A DNA stretch of 26,916 nucleotides from an uncultured Bacillaceae bacterium (GTDB lineage: Bacteria > Bacillota > Bacilli > Bacillales > Caldibacillaceae), in assembly GCA_937983015.1 (NCBI GenBank), contig CALKAK010000163.1, positions 1-26,916 of the forward strand, given 5' to 3'. Positions 1 through 6,245 of the stretch are shown here, in pieces. The notes beneath the pieces are model-generated. The model was given only the letters and a program-made list of their open reading frames with translations. It was not told where the DNA came from and did not search any database. A program made the position numbers and the translations under genes. The stretch's first letter is position 1; every line of letters starts with the position of its first letter.

Positions 1-1
1 C

Positions 2-226
2 AACATTACGATCGACTGGAGCAAACGGAAAAGTGCCCAGGCCGGCATGCGCCGTATTATTAAACGATTATTGAAAAAATATGACTATCCTCCGAAACAG
101 GCGAAAAAAGCGCTGGGCATCGTCATGAAACAGGCGGAAACGATGATGGGAAATATCGATCCACGTGAACTCCACACACACCATCAAATAGCCGCAGAAG
201 AAAAAGAGAAATACGGTGACGAATAA
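2..226 (+). CDS. hsdR: Type I restriction enzyme R subunit (HsdR), C-terminal fragment
   Basis: Partial gene cut by the window edge; only the last 74 codons are present, read in the frame starting at base 2 and ending with TAA at 224-226. The visible peptide begins NITIDWSKRKSAQAGMRRII and continues with RLLKKYDYPPKQA. This matches the conserved C-terminal helical domain of EcoR124-type HsdR (a DWs-R---A-MR--IKRLL--Y-YPP pattern). HsdR is the ATP-dependent translocase and nuclease subunit of type I restriction-modification complexes, and this domain is thought to help it dock on the methylase core. The catalytic and motor domains and the hsdS/hsdM partners lie outside the window. A strong terminator follows 11 bases after the stop, so hsdR is the last gene of its transcript. 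I am fairly sure of the family; whether the full gene is intact cannot be seen. Confidence 0.8.
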   Translation, partial: NITIDWSKRKSAQAGMRRIIKRLLKKYDYPPKQAKKALGIVMKQAETMMGNIDPRELHTHHQIAAEEKEKYGDE

Positions 227-237
227 GTTTGTATAAA

Positions 238-278
238 GCAGAATGCCTCCTGAAATTGGGAAGGCTTCTGCTTTTTTT
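238..278 (+). terminator. Rho-independent terminator of hsdR
   Basis: The left arm GCAGAA-GCCTCC pairs with GG-AAGGC-TTCTGC around a short AT-rich loop, with one unpaired T in the left arm, and is followed by seven T residues. It sits directly after the hsdR stop. Confidence 0.85.
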
Positions 279-760
279 AATAGATTTTTTTATGGGTGAA
301 GGCTCCTTTATAGTATTCTTTCAACGAAGCAGCTTGTAACAACGTCCGGGAAGTGATATCGATTTCTTCCCTGTCTGTACTTTTATTATGCAATAAACAA
401 CGAGGCAATTTATTAATTTAACATGTAAATATTTGTAATTTATCACTCACAAACAACTATAAAAAAGATTTGGCTTTTTATTCACCAGTACTTAAAATGA
501 TGGATCTGAAGTCTAGCACAACTGCAATAGGAAGGGTTTATGTCCAACAATCGGAAAAGGTTTTCCTGTTCAGGGAGATGAAATTTCTTGTTGGATTGAT
601 TTGGCTCATCATTCATTACATGTTTTTGATCGGGCTTTCTTGTAGTGCAAGCTTTTTTATAAGAATAGCACTTAAAAAAAGGGATAAACAACATTTTTTT
701 ATCCTCGAATCGGGGATTGCTTTCATCAAAATTTTGTAAAAAATTTTTAATAAGCAGCTA
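279..760. other. Non-coding stretch between hsdR and lacI
   Basis: About 480 AT-rich bases with no convincing gene. Short open frames on both strands have no usable ribosome-binding site and no recognisable protein similarity. The one structured element I can support is the operator-like palindrome at 553-566, described separately. Confidence 0.6.
553..566. promoter_or_regulatory. Second LacI-type operator-like palindrome
   Basis: GGAAAAGGTTTTCC has 6-base perfect arms around a GG centre. It is identical to the palindrome at the lacI promoter except for one central base, and both copies are followed by TGT and then a purine-rich AGGGAG/AGGAG stretch. It lies about 244 bases upstream of the first site (centre to centre), a distance compatible with an auxiliary operator or with a decayed duplicate of the control region. 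I see no good promoter next to it. Confidence 0.4.
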
Positions 761-789
761 TTGACATTAATGTTAAGAACATATATGGT
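761..789 (+). promoter_or_regulatory. Sigma-A promoter of lacI / sugar operon
   Basis: A consensus -35 TTGACA (761-766) is separated by exactly 17 bases from the -10 TATGGT (784-789). The predicted start of transcription falls at or just before the palindrome at 796-811, so a bound repressor would block initiation. Confidence 0.75.
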
Positions 790-795
790 ATTAGT

Positions 796-811
796 AGGAA
801 AACGTTTTCCT
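796..811. promoter_or_regulatory. LacI-family operator (autoregulatory)
   Basis: AGGAAAACGTTTTCCT is a perfect 16-base palindrome with the central CG typical of LacI/GalR/CcpA operators. It starts 7 bases after the -10 box and ends just before the ribosome-binding site of the LacI-type gene, the classic position for negative autoregulation. That the adjacent regulator binds it is inference from position and symmetry. Confidence 0.7.
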
Positions 812-829
812 GTAAAGGAGAAAAAACTA

Positions 830-1834
830 ATGAAGCTCACAATAAAAGATATCGCCGAAATGGCTGGAGTCTCAATCGCTACAGTTTCCCGCGTATTAAA
901 TAATAGTAAACCGGTCAGCGAAGAGGTAAGAAAAAGAGTTGAAAAAGTTTTAGAGGAAACGAATTTCCGACCGAATGCATGGGCAAGGAGTTTGATACAA
1001 AATAAAACCAATTTGATTGGTGTAATCATTCCACAAATTAATACTTTTTCTGCCAAGTTGATAGACGGAATTGAAGATATTGCCAATCAAAATGGATATA
1101 ACATAATTTTGAGTAACACGCGCTTGAATCGGGAGCAAGAACTAAAGGCTATCGATATATTAATAGAAAAACAGGTTGATGGATTGATTTTTTCTGCAGT
1201 CAATATTACAGCGGAAAATGTTGAGAAAATCTACCAATCAAAAATCCCGGCGGTCGTTGTTGGACAAAAAGTGTCTGAATTCAATTTGCCCTGGGTTGAT
1301 GTCGATAACTATAGTTCAATCATTGAGTTGGTCCAGTATCTGATTCGCTGCGGACATAAGAAATTAGCCATGATACATGGCCCTCTGTACGATATGTCGG
1401 CTGGATATACGCGCTATAAGGCTTTTATAGATGAGGTCGAGCGACATCAAATCCCGAAGGAAGATGTTATATTAGTGGAGAGTAATTTCTCTATGCAAGA
1501 TGGCTATTATGCGATGGAAAAAATCTTAAAAAACCGATCGCTACCCACGGCTGTTATATGTGCATCTGATGAAATTGCAATTGGGGCCAAAAAATGTTTA
1601 GAAGATCGCGGATTTATTATTCCCGATGATATGTCAATCGTAGGGTTCGATGATATTGATTTAGCGCAAATCACCCGTCCGAAACTGACAACTGTTCGCG
1701 TAGACTTTTTCGAGATGGGGTCCATAGCCATGAAAACTTTATTGCGATTATTATCAGACGAAAAAGAAGTAAGTTTAGAGCACTACGTAGATTACCGTTT
1801 GATCATTCGTGACAGTGTGAAAATGATCCGGTAA
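830..1834 (+). CDS. LacI/CcpA-type transcriptional repressor of the sugar operon
   Basis: 334-residue LacI-family regulator, the usual length for the family. An N-terminal helix-turn-helix at about residues 3-23 (TIKDIAEMAGVSIATVSRVL) is followed by a hinge helix (RPNAWARSL, about 49-57) and then a periplasmic-binding-protein-like effector domain with the typical LIGVIIP start and a C-terminal VGFDDIDLAQ...PKLTTVR segment. Start: ATG at 830 is preceded by AAAGGAG (814-820) at good spacing. The open frame extends upstream to 761, but that stretch is the promoter. The gene sits directly in front of a sugar ABC importer, kinase and phosphorylase, and no terminator separates it from them. It is therefore the probable local repressor, relieved by the imported sugar or a phosphorylated derivative. 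Effector identity is unknown. Some LacI proteins of this size act as global CcpA-like regulators, but the position argues for a dedicated one. Confidence 0.9.
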   Translation: MKLTIKDIAEMAGVSIATVSRVLNNSKPVSEEVRKRVEKVLEETNFRPNAWARSLIQNKTNLIGVIIPQINTFSAKLIDGIEDIANQNGYNIILSNTRLNREQELKAIDILIEKQVDGLIFSAVNITAENVEKIYQSKIPAVVVGQKVSEFNLPWVDVDNYSSIIELVQYLIRCGHKKLAMIHGPLYDMSAGYTRYKAFIDEVERHQIPKEDVILVESNFSMQDGYYAMEKILKNRSLPTAVICASDEIAIGAKKCLEDRGFIIPDDMSIVGFDDIDLAQITRPKLTTVRVDFFEMGSIAMKTLLRLLSDEKEVSLEHYVDYRLIIRDSVKMIR

Positions 1835-2046
1835 GATAGAAAAACCGCCTGTTAAAAGAATTCCATCTTTAGAAAAGTCGACTGTAGAATCTCCCAATGA
1901 ATCCAGATACACCACCTATAGTCAAGATAATGATTTCCTGGCTATTAGGTGTTTCAATAAGAAGTTTTAGATTGTTAGTCTCGTTGTTATTCAAGTTTGG
2001 AGTGGCACTGGCTAACAATAATATTTTTAAAGGAGGACAAATTTAC

Positions 2047-3342
2047 ATGAAAAGGTTTATTTATTTCCTGTTTGTAAGCGTTTTTGTTCTTGTCTTAGTC
2101 GGCTGTGGGGGGCAAAAAGAAACAGCAGATGAAGGGGGAACAGGCGATAGCGGTGATTCCCAAGTAAAGATTGTCATTACTAACGGTAAAGGTGAAATTA
2201 GTGAGCAGTTTAATGAAGCTGCGAAAACATTTATGGAAGCTTACCCGGATATCGAGGTAGAGGTTCATTCCAAAGCTGTCGGTGACACACTTAATCCTTA
2301 TGACAAGTTAACAGCCTCTGGTGTTACTGTAACAATCGCGATGTTTGAACCTTATGAAGCGATGACTAAATATAAGGATATCGCACTCGATTTATCGGAT
2401 GAAAAATGGAATGAAGAAACATCCGATGCTTTAACTGACGAAGAAGGAAGAGTGATTGGATTCCCGTTTGCAATTGAGGGCATGGGATTGGTTTACAACG
2501 AAGATGTTGTGAAAAATGCAGTTGGCGATGATTTTGATCCGTTTGCAATTAACACAAGGGATCGATTGATTGAGCTCCTCGACAAAATTAAAGAATCCGG
2601 AATTGAACACCCTGTTGCTTATCAAACAGAAGCCTGGTCAGTAGGAAACCACTATAGTTCCTTATTCTTAAACCAGGAAGGCGATCCCGCTGCGATGTTA
2701 GATAAACTAGCCAATGGTTCGATCAAATTGATTGAGAATGAAGTCTGGAACGGCTATTACGATACCCTCGATTTATTGATATCTGAGGAATATAATGCTT
2801 ATGGCGAACGCCCACTCGGACAATATTATGATAGCGCACACGTTGCTGTCGGTAATGGTGAATCAGCGATTCTCTTTAATGGAAACTGGGCATTTGATTC
2901 ACTGCAAGCATTAGAAGGAACGAACTTCGGATTCATGCCGGTACCAGTAGACAATAATCCGGACAACCCGCTGAATAATAAAATCGCTGTGGGACCGACA
3001 CAAGTTTTGTTTATAAATAAAAATGCAACCCCTGAAGAACAGGAAGCAGCAAAAACATTCTTGAACTGGCTTGTATATGAAGAGGCGGGTCAAGATTTCT
3101 TGGTAAATAAAGCACAAATCATTTCTGCATTTAAGAATAATCCATATACGGTTACAAACCCTCTCGGTGTAGCAATTAGTGAAGCGATTGCGAACGGTCA
3201 GACGATGCCATTCTCAACAAACTACATCAATGCAGGAGAATGGTCAACAATCGTTGGTCCGGAAGTACAGAAATATATCGCTGGCGAAATCACGAGAGAA
3301 GATTTGGCAGCCTTCTTCGAAGATTATTTCAAGAATCAATGA
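2047..3342 (+). CDS. ABC sugar importer, substrate-binding lipoprotein (CUT1, family 1)
   Basis: 431-residue extracellular solute-binding lipoprotein. The signal peptide starts MKRF, has a hydrophobic core, and ends at the lipobox LVGC with Cys20 as the lipidated residue. A Gly/Asp/Ser/Glu-rich linker follows, then a type-1 sugar-binding fold that begins with VKIVITNGKG and includes a GNGESAILFNGNWAFD segment typical of MalE-like proteins. The start at 2047 is fixed by the strong AAAGGAGGA at 2029-2037 and by the signal peptide; the frame extends about 50 codons further upstream but that part lacks a ribosome-binding site. It delivers sugar to the two permeases downstream. A hairpin directly after the stop probably keeps this message more abundant than the permease part. 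The substrate is likely sucrose or a related glucoside, judged from the phosphorylase in the same operon. Residues 10-14 overlap a weak CcpA-like site. Confidence 0.88.
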   Translation: MKRFIYFLFVSVFVLVLVGCGGQKETADEGGTGDSGDSQVKIVITNGKGEISEQFNEAAKTFMEAYPDIEVEVHSKAVGDTLNPYDKLTASGVTVTIAMFEPYEAMTKYKDIALDLSDEKWNEETSDALTDEEGRVIGFPFAIEGMGLVYNEDVVKNAVGDDFDPFAINTRDRLIELLDKIKESGIEHPVAYQTEAWSVGNHYSSLFLNQEGDPAAMLDKLANGSIKLIENEVWNGYYDTLDLLISEEYNAYGERPLGQYYDSAHVAVGNGESAILFNGNWAFDSLQALEGTNFGFMPVPVDNNPDNPLNNKIAVGPTQVLFINKNATPEEQEAAKTFLNWLVYEEAGQDFLVNKAQIISAFKNNPYTVTNPLGVAISEAIANGQTMPFSTNYINAGEWSTIVGPEVQKYIAGEITREDLAAFFEDYFKNQ

Positions 3343-3365
3343 TGATTCCTGATCTAATAAAAACA

Positions 3366-3397
3366 GAGTGGGTGTTTTCATAACGCCCACTCATTTT
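3366..3397 (+). terminator. Intercistronic hairpin / attenuator after the binding-protein gene
   Basis: GAGTGGGTGTT (3366-3376) pairs with AACGCCCACTC (3382-3392) with one G-U pair and a 5-base loop, followed by ATTTTAAT. The T run is short, so partial read-through into the permease genes is expected. This fits a binding protein made in excess over its membrane partners. Confidence 0.6.
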
Positions 3398-3417
3398 AAT
3401 AAAAAGGAAGTGAGAGT

Positions 3418-4311
3418 ATGGTAAATCGGAAAAGAAAAATACTCGATTGGGGTAATTCTATTTTGTTCCTGGGACCAACCACATTTTTCTTTGTCATAAC
3501 CGTCATTATCCCGTTTATATATGGAATTTATCTCACTTTTCACAGCATGAGCACACCAACCGATCCTTTAGTTTTCTCCGGCGTGGAAAACTATGTGCAA
3601 GCGATCAATGATACCCGCTTCTGGGAATCCCTTTGGATCACTATTAAATTCGTCTTTGCAACTACCATCTTGATTAACATTGTCGGATTCTGTTTAGCCT
3701 ATTTGGTTACTTTAGTGATTGAGCGGGCAAAGGTACAGAATTTTCTCCGTTCCGCTTATTTTACGCCAAATTTAATCGGTGGTTTGGTTCTTGGATTTAT
3801 TTGGCAGTTCGTCTTTGTCCAGATTTTACCAGCTATTGGTGATTTTACAGGAATCAAGTGGCTTGAATTGGGCTGGCTGGGAGATCCGGTCATGGCCTTC
3901 TGGGCGCTGGTAATCGTGACCGTTTGGCAACAATCCGGTTACATGATGATAATCTTTATTGCGGGCTTAATCAGCATTCCCAAAGATTTAATGGAAGCGG
4001 CAACGATCGATGGAGCGGGACCGTTAAAAAGACTTCGTTATGTCATCCTCCCGTTGATGGTTCCATCCTTTGTCGTTACAATCTTCCTATCACTCAGAAA
4101 TGCCTTCATGATTTACGATTTGAACTTATCGCTTACAGACGGCGGTCCTTACAACAGTACATTAATGGCGACGATGCACGTGGTTAATAAAGCCTTTATT
4201 GAATATGATTACGGAACGGGTCAAGCCGAGGCGATCGTTCTCTTTATCATAGTCGCGGTCATCACAGGGTTGCAAGTTTATTTCAGTAAGAAAAAGGAGA
4301 TCGAGGCATGA
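3418..4311 (+). CDS. ABC sugar importer permease (MalF/UgpA-like)
   Basis: 297-residue integral membrane protein with about six hydrophobic segments. It carries the CUT1 permease EAA loop, EAATIDGAGPLKRLRYVILP at roughly residues 193-212, which docks the cytoplasmic ATPase. ATG at 3418 is preceded by AAGGAAGTGAG. The gene overlaps the next permease by four bases (ATGA, 4308-4311), showing translational coupling. It forms the heterodimeric channel with the downstream permease and receives sugar from the upstream lipoprotein. No ATPase gene is present nearby, so the importer must use a shared ATPase such as an MsmK-type subunit encoded elsewhere. Function as a sugar-importer permease is secure; the exact sugar is inferred from the operon. 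Confidence 0.9.
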   Translation: MVNRKRKILDWGNSILFLGPTTFFFVITVIIPFIYGIYLTFHSMSTPTDPLVFSGVENYVQAINDTRFWESLWITIKFVFATTILINIVGFCLAYLVTLVIERAKVQNFLRSAYFTPNLIGGLVLGFIWQFVFVQILPAIGDFTGIKWLELGWLGDPVMAFWALVIVTVWQQSGYMMIIFIAGLISIPKDLMEAATIDGAGPLKRLRYVILPLMVPSFVVTIFLSLRNAFMIYDLNLSLTDGGPYNSTLMATMHVVNKAFIEYDYGTGQAEAIVLFIIVAVITGLQVYFSKKKEIEA

Positions 4312-5147
4312 TGAGTAAAGCTGGAAAATTATCGAAAGCCCTGGCATATATCATTGCTTTTATTGTTTTCTGTTTTTACATTTTTCCCTTTATCTTGATC
4401 GTCATCAACTCGTTTAAAAGCAATGGAGAGATTTTGACAAACCCATTCGCATTACCGGAAAGCTGGCGTTTTAGCCATTTTAAAGAGGTTTTCGTACGGA
4501 TGAATTTTCCCGTCACATTTAAAAACTCGCTCATTATCACCGTCTTCAGTACTTTACTCATTTTATTGTTTTCATCGATGGCTGCCTATCATTTGGTCAG
4601 GAAACCGACCAAATATAATAAAATTTTCTTTTCGATATTAGTGGCATCTATGGTGATTCCGTTTCAATCATTGATGATCCCTTTGATCCATATTTATGGG
4701 GCAAAATTTCGTTTGATCCATCAAATGCCGATTCCGTTGTTAATCGGTTTTTACATTGGTTTCGGGAGTTCATTATCAATTTTTATCTTCCACGGCTTTA
4801 TAAAATCGATTCCGTACGAAATTGAAGAAGCGGCCAGAATCGATGGCTGTAATACATTGCAAACGTATTTCTTCGTCGTTTTACCATTATTAAAACCGAT
4901 TACCGTAACTGTTGCGGTTATTAATATTTTGTGGATTTGGAATGACTATTTACTCCCATCGCTTGTCTTGAATACCGAATCCGTCTTCACGATGCCTATT
5001 AAAATGAAAGTTTTCTTCGGAACTTATATGAATGACTGGGAGTTATTGATACCGGCTATTTTGATAACGATTCTTCCCATTTATATCTTTTATTTCTTAT
5101 GTCAAAAATACGTCATCAGTGGTGTCATTCAAGGATCGATCAAATAA
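4308..5147 (+). CDS. ABC sugar importer permease (MalG/UgpE-like)
   Basis: 279-residue membrane protein with six predicted hydrophobic segments and the EAA loop EEAARIDGCNTLQTYFFVVL at about residues 173-192. The N-terminal FPFILIVINSFKSNGEIL segment is typical of MalG-type partners. The start ATG at 4308 overlaps the stop of the upstream permease; a second ATG follows immediately at 4311 and could also be used. It pairs with the upstream permease as the transmembrane part of the CUT1 importer. About 140 non-coding bases separate it from the kinase gene and contain a weak hairpin. Confidence 0.9.
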   Translation: MMSKAGKLSKALAYIIAFIVFCFYIFPFILIVINSFKSNGEILTNPFALPESWRFSHFKEVFVRMNFPVTFKNSLIITVFSTLLILLFSSMAAYHLVRKPTKYNKIFFSILVASMVIPFQSLMIPLIHIYGAKFRLIHQMPIPLLIGFYIGFGSSLSIFIFHGFIKSIPYEIEEAARIDGCNTLQTYFFVVLPLLKPITVTVAVINILWIWNDYLLPSLVLNTESVFTMPIKMKVFFGTYMNDWELLIPAILITILPIYIFYFLCQKYVISGVIQGSIK

Positions 5148-5153
5148 TCAAAT

Positions 5154-5186
5154 CAAGTTTTTACAATTCTGATTCAACAAAACTTG
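5154..5186 (+). terminator. Weak hairpin between permease and kinase genes
   Basis: CAAGTTTT (5154-5161) pairs with AAAACTTG (5179-5186) around a 17-base loop and is followed by a T-rich stretch without a clean T run. It may be a partial terminator or a processing stem; it is too weak to call an operon boundary. Confidence 0.3.
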
Positions 5187-5285
5187 TTTCATTTCTTTAC
5201 TGCATGAAATAATGAATCCATGAAATTCTATGCTACTTATCCAGGTACACGCCGAAGGGAATATCAGCGACTGTGGAGGAAAAAT

Positions 5286-6239
5286 ATGTTGGAATTTAAT
5301 AAACAAGTACCATTAAAAGAAGGTAATAATGATCTATTGACAATCGGTGAGCTATTGATTGATTTAATTTCCGAGGAATATGATTGCACAAAATCATCCA
5401 CTTACCACCGGCATTTCGGTGGATCCCCTTCCAATATTGCAATGAATGTTAGAAAATTAGGGGGTTCTGCTCAAGTTGTTGCAGCAGTTGGGAAGGATCC
5501 TTGGGGTACTTATCTTATCGAGCAGCTAGTAAATGCCGGAATCGATACAAGTACAATTCAACAGGTAGATGAATCAACAAGTTTGGTCGTAGTAAATAGA
5601 AGTAAAGGAACGCCCACACCTATTTTTTATCGTGGAGCCGATTTTCATATTACTTACAATTCGGCATTGGAAGAAGCCCTTCTCAATTCAAAGATCGTCC
5701 ATTTTTCCTGTTGGCCGCTTTCTAAAAATCCAAGCAGATTAACAATAGAAAAAGTACTGCATACAGTACGAGAACATAATCTATTGGTTGGCTTTGATCC
5801 GAATTACCATCCGGGGATTTGGGAAGATGGCCATGACGGTGTTAACTATATTAAATCGCTACTCCCAAATGTTGATATCGTCAAACCTTCGCGTGATGAT
5901 GCCGAGCGACTTTTTGGCAGAGATACCGATGAAAATCAGGTTGAAAAGTTTCTTTCACTAGGTGCGAAGGTAGTTATTTTAACTTTGGGGCAGGATGGAT
6001 TGATTGCATCGAATGGTAAAGAATCGATTTATCTTCCCTCGCTTGCCGTGGAAATCCAAGATACCACAGGGGCAGGGGATGCCTTTTGGGCAGGTTTGTA
6101 TACTGCAATTTGTAAAGGATATACCCTCGGAAAGGCAATCCATATCGGTATTGCCGCCAGTGCCTATAAATTAAAATTTGTTGGTGCTGTAGTCGATTTT
6201 CCATCTTTAGAAGAACTCGCGCAACTATATGAGATATAG
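5286..6239 (+). CDS. PfkB-family carbohydrate kinase (fructokinase-like)
   Basis: 317-residue ribokinase-fold kinase. The N-terminal motif GELLIDLI, the glycine-rich substrate loop GGSPSNIAMNVRKLG (about residues 49-63), a FYRGADFHI segment, FDPNYHPGIW, and the C-terminal anion hole DTTGAGDAFWAGL (259-271, catalytic Asp265) are all present, so it should be active. Start: ATG at 5286 follows TGGAGGA at 5274-5280; the frame opens 22 codons earlier without a ribosome-binding site. The gene ends six bases before the phosphorylase gene, so the two are tightly co-translated. The family phosphorylates sugars at a primary hydroxyl using ATP. In this setting it most simply phosphorylates fructose released by phosphorolysis. 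If the phosphorylase prefers sucrose 6'-phosphate, the kinase could instead act on the intact disaccharide before cleavage. Family certain, substrate open. Confidence 0.88.
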   Translation: MLEFNKQVPLKEGNNDLLTIGELLIDLISEEYDCTKSSTYHRHFGGSPSNIAMNVRKLGGSAQVVAAVGKDPWGTYLIEQLVNAGIDTSTIQQVDESTSLVVVNRSKGTPTPIFYRGADFHITYNSALEEALLNSKIVHFSCWPLSKNPSRLTIEKVLHTVREHNLLVGFDPNYHPGIWEDGHDGVNYIKSLLPNVDIVKPSRDDAERLFGRDTDENQVEKFLSLGAKVVILTLGQDGLIASNGKESIYLPSLAVEIQDTTGAGDAFWAGLYTAICKGYTLGKAIHIGIAASAYKLKFVGAVVDFPSLEELAQLYEI

Positions 6240-6245
6240 GAGTCG

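Noticed and set aside
470..739. Open frame of 89 codons on the + strand upstream of lacI, with an internal ATG at 578 after a purine stretch.
   Set aside because: No proper spacing between AGGGAG and the ATG, no family resemblance, AT-rich hydrophobic translation, and overlap with the operator-like palindrome.
761..829. Longer lacI start at TTG 761.
   Set aside because: This stretch holds the -35, -10, operator and ribosome-binding site; the family N terminus fits ATG 830.
616..1086. 156-codon open frame on the - strand overlapping the lacI start and promoter.
   Set aside because: Antisense shadow of a clear LacI-family gene with no ribosome-binding site.
1913..1951. Inverted repeat CACCTA...TAGGTG between lacI and the binding-protein gene.
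   Set aside because: Short arms with bulges, a long spacer and no T run; no support as terminator or operator.
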